The notes beneath the pieces are model-generated. The model ran no database searches. It was not told the origin of the DNA and was given only the letters and a program-made list of their open reading frames with translations. A program made the position numbers and the translations under genes. A DNA stretch of 20,554 nt. It comes from Cylindrotheca closterium (lineage: Eukaryota; Bacillariophyta; Bacillariophyceae; Bacillariales; Bacillariaceae). The stretch covers positions 1 through 20,554 of the forward strand of contig CAKOGP040001715.1 in NCBI GenBank assembly GCA_933822405.4. Reading direction: 5' to 3'. This document shows positions 1 through 9,384 of this stretch, one piece after another (positions within the stretch are counted from its first letter, which is position 1; every line of letters begins with the position of its first letter).

Positions 1-47
1 AGACCCCCGTAAATACACCCCAATAGCAATATCAATCACCGTCTATC

Positions 48-1495
48 ATGTCCAACAGTAGCTACATCAACGCACTAGTACGCTCTCTCTACGAGGAGAG
101 CCAGGAGCACAACGTTAGCACGTTAAGCTTGAGGGGACCGTTAATTGGACCAGAGAGTGTCCGTCATTCGTACGTTTAGATAGTTTAACCTAGTAGAGAT
201 TCGCACACATCTTGTAAAATCCCCATGTTTGTCACCCAACATCTCCAGTGTTGTGTTAACCTAACTCTCACAATTTTAGCCCCCAATACAATATAGCGAT
301 GAACAAGTTAATCCCATCTAGAACAGTCATCACCAGCTTTCATCCTAAAACAAGATTTGCAGCTGGTCCTCAGTCCGCTGGCGATTATTTCCAAGACGGA
401 AACTGGGTTTTATGTCTTGCAGCAGCAAAGACATGGATTGGTTGTGCGTTAAGTGATGGGCAGATACACATATATGATTCTCGAAAAATGGAACTGTATC
501 AATCATACGTTTGTTCCAATTTAGTTACGGACACAACAATAGATCACTATAACCAAAATATAATGGTGACAAGCTCATCAGACGGGAGTGTCACAATCTT
601 CGATATCCGCGAGAAAAAGCCTGTTTTAGATTGGAAGTTAGAACGAGCTGACGAGGAGGCTTTATGCTTGTCTTTAGGATACGAAGGAAATCTTGTTGCA
701 GTAGGGAGTAGCCGAGGGAAAATCCATTTTCTAGACGTCAGAAGTGGTCGGATGTTGGGAACGTACGAAAATGGCCATACGAATGAAGTAACGCAATGTT
801 GCTTTCAACAAACGCTTTCATCTTCGGATGGTACCTCAATCACAACTCCTACACTGATATCGACCTGTGAAGATGGCTTGATTTGTCTTTACGACACCAC
901 GAAACCGTCGGAAGAGCTTGCATTGGAAAACATTATCAATGTCCAATCTCCTGTCAGAGAAGCCGGGTTTTTTGGACCCCGATCAGACGGAATCTACTGT
1001 TTGACAGGAGATGAAAGCCTCAAATTATACAACGCAAGTAGCAGTATTTGTCGTAAAGATTCAGGCCATCAACTACGAAATCTCTTGAGTCAACAGATGC
1101 AAACACATCTAGGCACAGCTTGTCCCATGGAGTACCTTGTCGATTGTAGTTGGGATAGCAGCACCAATCAGTTACTACTACTAGCGGGGAGTGCAACTGG
1201 AAATGCGGGTGTTTTCCAGGTAGGAGAAAACGATATTGCCCCAGTCTATCATCTTGGCGGTGGCCATCAAGGTGTTATTCGCGCGTGGAGTCGACAATCG
1301 TCATCAATCTTTCTGACAGCTGGGGAAGATGCAAGACTTTGTGAGTGGAGTAGTCAAAAGATTGCTCCAACATCGTCTACACTCAAAAGTAAAACTATTA
1401 TTTCAAAAGGAAGCAATAACCGCAGAACCACCACTGAAAGACGTGGCAAAGTACGGCGCCCACGCAGTAAAATGACACACACTCCATATGGTTAA
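48..1495 (+). CDS. WDR89: WDR89-like WD40 repeat protein, two exons
   Basis: Exons are 48-169 and 280-1495, joined across a 110-bp intron with a GTACGT donor and a CTAAC branch-like motif before the TTTTAG acceptor; the product is 445 residues. The first exon encodes 40 residues and joins in frame (split codon TC|C), placing seven codons before the first Met of the long reading frame at 299. The protein is a beta-propeller with repeated WD-type blades (DGQIHIYDSRK, DGSVTIFDIRE, GKIHFLDVRSG, DGLICLYDTTK) and ends in GGGHQGVIRAW...AGEDARLCEW, the closing pattern of the WDR89 family. A basic tail (KVRRPRSK) follows. WD40 propellers are protein-interaction scaffolds; the cellular role of WDR89 is not well defined and I do not assign one. 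Its stop lies 65 bp from the convergent stop of WDHD1. Family identity is fairly secure, the first exon less so. Confidence 0.8.
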
Positions 1496-1560
1496 ATGAG
1501 TGACTACACGTTACATCACTAGATTGTGAAGCGCCATGATTCTTGCGGCTTGTTGAACTC

Positions 1561-4500
1561 TCAATAGATTCGAGGTTTCTTGAATGTTCTATCACCATAA
1601 GCTTTATTCCTTTTCTGCAGAGGTTGGTTCGAGACCGGAGTTACGAAGTGAGGGTCCTCATTGCTTGGCTCTGGCGAACCCGAATTGCAAACAAGACGGC
1701 CCATCGTATCGTCCTCTTCTTGGGGAAAATTCTTGTGCTTCGCATCTTCGATCAAATCGGCAACCTTCCGGTTGTGCTCAGCCATCCGAGCTGCTATTTC
1801 GTAGCTTTTCGGTAGGTGCAACCGGTCAATTAAGTCGAGAGCTCTCTCAACTTTCCCCTCGTCCATCATACCGACAAAAAGCTTTAATGTTACTTTGTCC
1901 TGCAAAATGGATTTTAGGATTTCAAATTTAACATAAGCCTGAAAACTGACCCGAACAGATTGTACTCACCACTTGTGCGCATAATCCAACGTACTCCTCA
2001 TCATCTTCGTCTATTTCCAACGCTCGTTTCTGAGACAAAGCGAGATTTGACCTAATGGAAAGCTCCTCCAACATCGTGCTGCAATCGCAAGGACGGCGGG
2101 TAAGACTTCGACGATACATCGTAGAAAAAATGAAGTCGAACTCACAATTTGGCTGGCGAAGATGTTGCGAAGGGCATCCTCAATCCTAGAGTGGCTGTGA
2201 TGGGCCGGCGTGCGGCATCGGGATATGTAGAACTTCCCTTGAGAGGGACACAAACGAGCCTCCCATCTTGGACTGTTATCGGCCAAAAATTGTCTTCAGA
2301 TGACTTTCTCAAACCAAGCGTATCCAACACAGGAATCCATTGCCAGTTTCTTCCATCGTTGCTGCAGGGGGTCAGCATCGACATAATTCCGTCTGAATCC
2401 ATTGCCATTGGTGCACAATCACTGCTAAAGCCTGCCCAAGAAAGCGCGGCCCCTTTTCCAACGCATGATGCCGGCCCCTGAGATATGACAGTAAATGACG
2501 CGATGTCCCAGAGAACATAGTCTAACTGTTGTGTCTTATCGACCAACGGAAGTGACCTGTGGCAAAATACAATCAAGAAACGCGATCTGCCGGCAACTGT
2601 TACTGGATCTCCATTCAACCATAAGATTTGACCTTGATTCCCCCCGGAAGAAAACAAACGGAGAAATCTTCGGCTGCAATATGAACTCGCAAAGTTGAGC
2701 CATAGAGAAGACTTTATCAATTGTAGCAATGTACTCTTACCTTGTCACAACTGCTGCCCAGCCGGAGCCGCATGCAGAGCCAACAACACGTTCACCAGTT
2801 GGAAGGTTCAAAAACCAGTCTTTGTCACGGAGGGCTCCAAGCGTTTCAAATCGGTAGAAAAAGATGCTAGATCCTGTTGGCTTCGCATTTTGTTCGATTC
2901 GCTTCCTTTGACTTCTCTTTACTGCCTGTAGTGTCTGTTCGGATATTTGTAGCCCTCTTAGATTTCTCTCGTCTAAACCGTCGTCGTCATCTTTTTGAAG
3001 ATCAGATGCAAAAATTGCTCCATCTTCCCCCAAAGATCCGACAATAAATCCAGTGTTATCAGTAAAGCTAACCGGGCGCTTGTATGCAGAGTCAGTGAAG
3101 CTGATATCAACCGTGCTGCGATGACTTGCGCCTTCAGTTCCGTTTAGAATAGTCACGGATCCGATGTGATTCCAGCAAAGATATCGACGAGCCAAATCCA
3201 ACGGAGTGGACGAGACTGAAAATGGTGGCTGTGGCGTTTCTTCTCTTACCAGTTGAGAAAGCAAATTATTGGGTGCATTGATCTCTTCTGCTTCGCTTTC
3301 GTCTTCGCTTCCCAACTCTTCGTTTGAACCTTTCTTCTGCTCCCCTTGGCTGAATCCAGTTGGCGTGTCAGATTTTGTCCCATTCCGGCTAGGGCTGTCA
3401 ACACTTGCTTCATCGTCTACATACTCTGAGTGAGCACCTTCGTGAACACAGAAACCATGTTCGGAGCTACTCTTTTTTTTCAGTTCGTTACTGCATGCTA
3501 GAGTTTCGGAAATGTGATTCCGTGGAGAATCTGAATCCTTTGGTAATTTCGACTCGACGGAGCGCTGTTCGACGTTCAATTGAATGCAAGTTCCTTTCGT
3601 ACAGGCTGCATAAATACTCCCCATTTCCCTCGCATGGAATGCAGTAACAACCGAAGTCGAAGTGATGCTCGCAACCGAACTCAAGGCAAATTTGTCGAAG
3701 TCACATTTCCAGAGCACCATTCTACAGTCACGGCCACTGGAAATCATAAAATCACTGCTGAGAAAAACCAATGAAACGACTGGTTCAATGTGTCGGTTGG
3801 TATCGCAATCTTTCACTTCCATGATTCGGCTTTCTTTACCCAAATAGTGCACCAACGGAGTAAGTCGACCAGGCGTTGCCAATACGTCCCCATGGAGTAC
3901 AGGACGATAAGATCGTTCACAGGCATCTGCGCCATGGATTTCCCCCGCGTCTTGCTTGGCAATACACCTGTTTGTTTCAAACTGCGCAAGCTTGAATGAA
4001 GGCATTTTGTGGTCCACAAGATCTGTATTCCACAAGCACAACTTGCCATCCATGGACAAGCTTACAATTTGAGATGAGTCTGGACGCTGACATACACCCC
4101 GGATGCCGCATTGCCCATGTGCATCTCGGCTCTCTCGCTCCAAGACACGTGAGGACATAGAATCTATTGTAGTTACGTCGACAATGCTCATTCCTGACTC
4201 GTGGGCAACAATCAACCAAAAGGTGGGTGATGTTCCTCTCAAAAACTGCAGATCTCGGATTGGAGCATCAAATTGAGGCCCTCCGACAGAAGCTTTGTGA
4301 CAATCGGAGAACCCTTGAGATAAAAGGTCGTCGTCATTTGCTTTTTCATTGATTTCAGCAAAAGGGTGTCGAGACGCCTTTTCCAATTCGAACGTGTCAT
4401 AGTGAAATATTTCAATCTCGCCGCTATCGAACCCGACCGCAACTCGTTTACCATCTTCCGAAACTGCAACGGCGCGGACGCAGTCATCAAAGCGCTGCAC

Positions 4501-4689
4501 AGCATGAAATGTGTTGTCTTTTTCATCAAGACAAGTGACTGTGCCATCATCGCCACCATATGCTAGAAGAGTCTTACATGGAAGACTTGCGAATCTCCGA
4601 GGCTCCTCGGAGCCATCAACATCGTCCAAACCCAATGAAAAATTGGCCTGCATAAACATCATGGTTTTGAGAGTTGTGATGCATGGCAA
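1561..4689 (-). CDS. WDHD1: WDHD1/Ctf4/AND-1 replisome adaptor, four exons
   Basis: Exons on the minus strand are 4689-2741, 2673-2146, 2078-1970 and 1899-1561. Introns are 67, 67 and 70 bp with GTAAGA, GTGAGT and GTGAGT donors, and all joins keep frame, giving 974 residues. The N-terminal third is a WD40 propeller (LAYGGDDGTVTCLDEKD; GKLCLWNTDL). A long acidic, Ser/Glu-rich linker follows (SEDESEAEE). Then comes the second propeller and helical SepB-type region: RRYLCWNHIGSVTI, GERVVGSACGSGWAAVVT, LWDI, SWAGFSSD, PVLDT, and the last exons LEELSIRSNLALSQK and DKVTLKLF. In the family this protein forms a trimer linking the CMG helicase to DNA polymerase alpha in the nucleus and supports cohesion. 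The C-terminal HMG box of animal WDHD1 is absent, as in yeast Ctf4. Several Met codons at the N-terminus (residues 1, 10, 11, 13) leave the exact start open. Confidence 0.9.
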
Positions 4690-4884
4690 TGCTGCGAAAT
4701 ATTTTCCGTGGTGTCAATTTTCTCGAACGTAGATTTCCACGTACGTGTACATGTACGTGTACGTGTACCACATGATGGTTGAAAATGGCGCGTTGATTTA
4801 GGGGGTCCTTGGCTCAAATTAGGGGGATGATACTCAAATATTCAATATGTAACACTTTTTTTATTTTTAAAAATGGAAGACTGA
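4690..4884. promoter_or_regulatory. divergent promoter between WDHD1 and the Rab-like GTPase
   Basis: This 195-bp spacer separates two start codons on opposite strands, so it should hold both promoters and both 5' leaders. It contains a GTAC hexamer array (4741-4770), two near-copies of TTAGGGGG...CTCAAAT (4798-4819 and 4819-4839) and an AT-rich stretch (about 4840-4872). A three-codon open frame (ATG at 4873, TGA at 4882-4884) ends directly against the downstream start codon at 4885. No clear TATA box was seen for either direction. The function is inferred from position only. Confidence 0.6.
4741..4770. repeat. GTAC hexamer tandem array
   Basis: Five GTAC tetranucleotides start at 4741, 4747, 4753, 4759 and 4765, a strict 6-bp period (GTACGT, GTACAT, GTACGT, GTACGT, GTACCA). 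Each GTAC is self-complementary, so the array can pair with itself as a hairpin and reads almost the same on both strands. It lies in the divergent WDHD1/GTPase promoter. A larger GTAC array with a mainly 5-bp period lies at 14549-14678. Confidence 0.85.
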
Positions 4885-6042
4885 ATGCCTGTGGCTCTAT
4901 TTCTATTCATGATGCAAGCCGAGAAGCGAAAGACTCATCATAACAGTAGTCACTTATCGACAAACTCTGTAAAAAAAATCAAATGCGCTGTGCTTGGTGG
5001 AGTCTGTGCTGGGAAGACGTCTATTTTACGTCGATATTTCAACGAATGTATTCCAAGTCCAGGATCACACCGCAACCCAACCCTTGGATCTGATTTTTTT
5101 TCCCGAAGCATAAAATGTTCTATCGACGAGCATTCAGATGATATAACTGTGAGTTTGACTATCTGGGATACTCCTGGACGGGAGAACTTGGCAAGCCGGA
5201 GGTCAAAATATCGAGCAGCCTTCAGCGATTCTTTCTTTCGTTCCCTCGATGCTATCATCCTGGTGTATGATGTTAGTAGCTCGACCTCTTTTACGCATGT
5301 CCTTCAATGGCACGCGGATCTTACTGAGAGAATGAAGCGCCTGGTCGATTCGGGTGCGCGCGATCGAGTGCTTCCTATATTAGTGGCAGCCAATAAAATG
5401 GACATCATGAAACGACGGGACACGGAACAGTCAAGGCCACAACATGCAAAGAATAAACGAGACGTGATTGGCCTGAGGGGAAAGAATTTTCGGGGGAAAG
5501 ACTCAAGATACGAGTACACAGTAGGTCAGACACCAACAATCAGGAATATTGCATCAGCATCGGGAGAATCAAAGGGCCACCGGCATCGATTTGAGCTTTC
5601 CACATACATGGGAACTGGCGACCAGATTTCATACTTGGAGCAGTTCTTTAACAATGAAGTTCGGGGATCTTATATCGAGTCTCTTCTCAGCACTGAAGAT
5701 GGATCGCATCCAGACATGGAAATGGTTCTGCTTTGGTGTCGTCGAAACCAGTTGATTCATCATACTGTGAGTGCACTGGACGGTAAGTACTACTGCTAGA
5801 AAAATAGTTGCAATAACTTCCTAACAATTTCTTCTTTCTCGCCCATTCTATCGATAGGGACTGGGATTGATGACTTGATGAAAGCGATGACAAGATTGGC
5901 AATGCAATCACGACAGGACTTAGCAATAGAGTCACGTAGCAAAGATACGTTGAGTTGGTCGCTGAATGAGGAACTCGACCTCCATCGACGTTTCAACGAG
6001 AGTAAGAAATGCCCTTTTCCATTTTACAGATGTTGTAATTAG
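4885..6042 (+). CDS. Rab-like small GTPase with large insertion between G4 and G5
   Basis: Exons are 4885-5782 and 5858-6042, with a 75-bp intron (GTAAGT donor, ATCGATAG acceptor); the product is 360 residues. Nucleotide-binding motifs are G1 GGVCAGKTS (38-46), a probable G2 Thr66, G3 WDTPGRE (94-100), G4 NKMD (170-173) and G5 SALDGTGI (296-303); the last spans the splice join, which supports it. The fold and motif order are those of Ras/Rab GTPases that switch membrane-traffic or signalling effectors. It is far longer than the usual 200 or so residues because about 120 residues separate G4 from G5. G3 is DTPG rather than the Rab-typical DTAGQ, so the catalytic Gln position is Arg99. The C-terminus reads ...FYRCCN, a possible CCX geranylgeranylation signal. 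An in-frame TGA directly precedes the first ATG; the ATGs at 4909 and 4912 are alternative starts. The subfamily is uncertain. Confidence 0.78.
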
Positions 6043-6186
6043 CACTTGCACTCTTGTTCGCACGTCTGGCCTGGATTATACCTATCGACATACAATACAC
6101 TTATGAGTACGAAAAACAATCATGGCCCATCGCCACAATTGCAAGACAAAGTTGGTGGACACAGACAAAGAACAAAGGAATTAATT

Positions 6187-8385
6187 TTAACGGCAGTAAT
6201 GGGTTCCATTTCTTTTCTTTCCAGTATTCATCCATCTCACCAAGTGTACGGCTTTACGATTGTCGCCCTCCCCAGCACCACCTTCCCACATCCGACGACC
6301 TTGCTTCTCAAGTTTTTTGGCCGCTTCAACTGCTGCATCAGAATGGAGACCGATCTGTGAAGGATCACGAGGCCGAGAATGGCCGCGCGAAATACTAGCT
6401 TCGCGTTTTGCAGCCTCACTTCGTGATCGTCTTTGCTTCTTCGTCTGCGTCTTGCTAATTTCAGTCCCTGGTGAATCGTTAGAGTTGTCCATTTCTACAT
6501 CCCTGCTGACAGATATTCCTCTCTTTCTTCCACGTGTTTTGTCAAGCGATCGGCCGCGTTTGATCATGATGCTTGCATCAACTCCAAGCCTCTCCATCTT
6601 GTCCTTGACCACATCCTTATTGCGGTCACCACGATCATGTTTGTCTTTTGTCCTTCCACGAATGCTTCGGGGAAGAACTGGCTTATTCTCGGAGCGATTT
6701 GCTTGAGATATATTTTTTATTATTTTCTTTCTGTCTCTGATTGCAGCTACTGCAGCTTCCTCCTCGCTGTCAAGGTCAGAGTCTGGTTCCTCTCCCATTC
6801 GCTGTGCAGCAAGTTCCTCGAGTAGCTGTTCTTCTTCGTCCTCCAGTTCCGCAAGTTTCTTCTCAATGTCAGGATCAACAAAGTCAGCGATATTCTTTCC
6901 GTCCATGATCTCTGGAATCGCATCGAATCGCCAATCCTTATCCTTTAGATCGTATTGCTCTCTGTAATCGGGTGCCCAAACACCAGGACCGCCATTTTCC
7001 CACATAAGATCACGTGCTGTTTTCAATTGCCCAGAAACATCCATGGTGGCATCCTCGTCATTTTTGTCGATGTCATCGACAGTTTCAGCATATCCTTTTC
7101 TAGAGCGCTTCGGCTTGTGGTCAGCAGATCCAATTCTACCATCGGCAACTGCCTGCTTGACGGAATCCGGAATATGAGCCTGCCTATGGACACCATCTCT
7201 GGGGGTGGGATGAAAGACTTGCAAGCGATTCATTACCCCATCCACCTTTTTCCCTGCAACTCGAGCATCTACACGCTTCTCCAACAGTTTGTCGCAAGCG
7301 GCGGCTTTGACAGCAGACACTCCATGCTCAGATATGTTTGACATGGTCATAATGGAACAGTTGGCGTCTCTACCTAGATCTTCTATCATCTCCCGTTTCT
7401 CCGGTTGCACTTCGTCCCATGGCAATTGATCTACCTTATTGACAATGATGATGAGTTGTTTGTTTGCAAACAGCGGCTTAATGCTACGGAAAAGGGAGCA
7501 TTGTTGTTCGACAGTATACCCACATTGCTCGGAAGGGTCGCAAAAGTAAAGAACGCTGCATGTCAAGTGTGCAAGAGCAATAATGGCCTGCATTTCAATC
7601 GTGTTTCTTTGCTCAAGAGAGTGGTCCAGAATACCAGGCGTATCGATCACTTGCCAGCGAAGATACTTGTAGTCACAGTGACCAACAAAGAGAGATTTCG
7701 TTGTAAATGCGTAAGGCTGGACATCGACATTTCCTCTTGTGATTTTGTTCATAAAACTCGATTTTCCCACATTTGGAAGTCCACACATTAGAATGGTGCG
7801 AGTATTAGGGTCCAATGAAGGCAAGCGAGAAAGATGTTTCCTGACTTCTTCCAGGTAGGCCAGTGAAGCCTTCTGACGCTTCAGCACAGTGCACATGCGT
7901 CCAAGTGCTGCGCGCTTGAGGCACTTGCAGCGATAGGCGGAGTCTGCATATTTAACCATACGAATCATATCTCGCGCGATTTGATCAACTAGCGAGCGGG
8001 CAGTATTTAGCTGACCTAGGGCAAGCTTGTAATGGTCTCTATCGTATAAAGTGTTGCATAGATCTGCGTAGAATGGGTGGATGTCATTAAGCCGCGGAAA
8101 GTCAGTTAGCATCTTGCTCAACCTCTCAGAAATTGTTTGCTGAGTAAATTTAATCTTCCGCATGCTACACACAGGACATTTTCATAGTTAGGAAAAAAAA
8201 TCAATCAGAGACTTTCACCAGGAAGTAGGGAAGGGTGGTACTCACTAGAAGGAACGAATGCGATTGATCTTGTAGCCTGGATGAATTACAGTTGGAGTCC
8301 GGCGTTGGGTTCGCATCAAGACAATGTCGATGAGATCCGGTGCCGAGGGCACAGGGCTCATCTTTTTGAAGTTGTATACGGGCAT
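6187..8385 (-). CDS. NOG1: NOG1/GTPBP4 nucleolar GTPase for 60S ribosome assembly, two exons
   Basis: Exons on the minus strand are 8385-8246 and 8164-6187, with an 81-bp intron (GTGAGT donor, GTGTGTAG acceptor); the product is 705 residues. The first exon starts [20 protein letters not shown] and ends NRIRSF; the split codon TA|C restores FYMRKIKF, exactly the conserved NOG1 N-terminus. The helical NOG1 N-domain leads to a GTPase domain with G1 GLPNVGKSS (175-183), DTPG (221-224) and NKVD (289-292). A long charged, partly acidic and then Arg/Lys/Ser-rich tail follows. In the family this GTPase joins pre-60S particles in the nucleolus with Rlp24 and Nog2 and is needed for their maturation. 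The end [12 protein letters not shown] aligns loosely with the usual GKR-x-GKT-x-RR tail. It is divergent from the PSMG4-like gene and convergent with the GTPase gene. Confidence 0.95.
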
Positions 8386-8570
8386 GATTTCCGCTCGTTC
8401 GAATGCACTTTGGCGTCGAAAGAATTTGTGAGCATTAACGAAAACGGTGAAAAATGAGATTTTTGAACTGGTGGCTGCTGAAAAAGTGCGCGCTTTTGGC
8501 GTCTGTCCGCCGGGTATCAACGAAATGGCTTTCGAGGTATTTCGAGAGAGACAATTTCCCATCTACAACC
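8386..8570. promoter_or_regulatory. divergent promoter between NOG1 and the PSMG4-like gene
   Basis: A 185-bp spacer lies between opposite start codons. The nonamer TTTGGCGTC occurs twice in the same orientation (8409-8417 and 8495-8503). Overlapping the second copy is a near-palindrome, AAAAG-TGCGCG-CTTTT (8482-8497). Both resemble the E2F/DP-type TTTSGCGC core, but only partially. No TATA box was recognised. Regulatory use is inferred from the repetition and the position. Confidence 0.55.
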
Positions 8571-9248
8571 ATGAATGAACTTGACCATGCTTCTGTTGAC
8601 CCAAGTTCTGTTTCTAAAATAGAATCGCCCAGGGTTCCCTTGATGTCGTTTGCCACAAAAGTTCCGGTTTCAATGTTGGATTCAATTGATGAAATTACTA
8701 CAAGAGAAAGCCCCTTTGGTCAGCGTAGTGTTGTAGGGACAATTACATTGCTTCAGAATTGCGTCATTGTATGGGTCGGATGGGGGGAGTCTGAAGAAAT
8801 TCTCCACGACCATGACATATCCAATCTAGATTTGCAGTCTGCATTGGGTCAGTCTCCAACAGTGAGCTCGCAGCAGAATAACCGGAATTTGCCGACAAAT
8901 ACCAAAACAAGAGTGTCGCTGGGGAAGGGAAAACCACCACAGGGACAGTGCACAGTGGCGATGCCGCGAACTATTGCGTACAAAGGGGCTTTCGCCACAG
9001 GAGCCAAGGATCTACCTTGTTCACAAATCATTGGGGGGGGGAGTACTGATGCTCAGGTTCTGGCGTCTCAGATGGCGTCTAGACTTAGTGCTAAATTGTC
9101 AATGGCAATATTCGTTTCTTGCCAGCTCGCAAACGGAATCAGTGCTCAATCAGATCAATCGTCCAGTGTCCCGCCCTTGGCAGCAGCTGCTGCCGAAAAG
9201 GAAATAATCAAGGTCATACAATCGGAGCTAGCCGTGCAGATATGTTAA
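8571..9248 (+). CDS. PSMG4: proteasome assembly chaperone 4 (PSMG4)-like protein
   Basis: A single exon encodes 225 residues from the ATG at 8571, which sits in the favourable context ACAACCATGA; the frame is open upstream to an ATG at 8454, but the extra 39 residues look like translated leader. The PAC4-like core is seen in pieces: a beta strand VGTITLLQNCVIVWVGWG (54-71), then VAMPR (129-133). Next come GAKDLPCSQIIGGGSTDAQ (144-162) with a following helix SQMASRLSAKL, the strand MAIFVSCQL (178-186) and a C-terminal helix EKEIIKVIQSEL. In animals PAC4 with PAC3 guides assembly of the proteasome alpha ring. It is longer than human PSMG4 (about 123 residues) because of an N-terminal extension and a polar Gln/Asn-rich insert at about 85-125. 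Identification rests on pattern matching, so it is probable rather than certain. Confidence 0.68.
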   Translation: MNELDHASVDPSSVSKIESPRVPLMSFATKVPVSMLDSIDEITTRESPFGQRSVVGTITLLQNCVIVWVGWGESEEILHDHDISNLDLQSALGQSPTVSSQQNNRNLPTNTKTRVSLGKGKPPQGQCTVAMPRTIAYKGAFATGAKDLPCSQIIGGGSTDAQVLASQMASRLSAKLSMAIFVSCQLANGISAQSDQSSSVPPLAAAAAEKEIIKVIQSELAVQIC

Positions 9249-9384
9249 TGATAGCCAAAATTAGGTGATTCGGTGGTAACTTCGAATCTCGTTTCATATG
9301 GAATCAATCGCTCAACAGCCGTCTATTTAGATACTCTTCTTGCTCCAAAAGGAGAGAGGTGTTTCTGGAGATGTGTTTCTGTTC

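Noticed and set aside
6002..6029. A second intron in the GTPase gene
   Set aside because: At 28 bp it is far below the 62-110 bp seen in the other introns here; the unspliced reading gives a sensible CCN end.
8454..8570. Upstream extension of the PSMG4-like gene by 39 residues
   Set aside because: The extension is unlike the family, covers the divergent promoter motifs, and the ATG at 8571 has better context.
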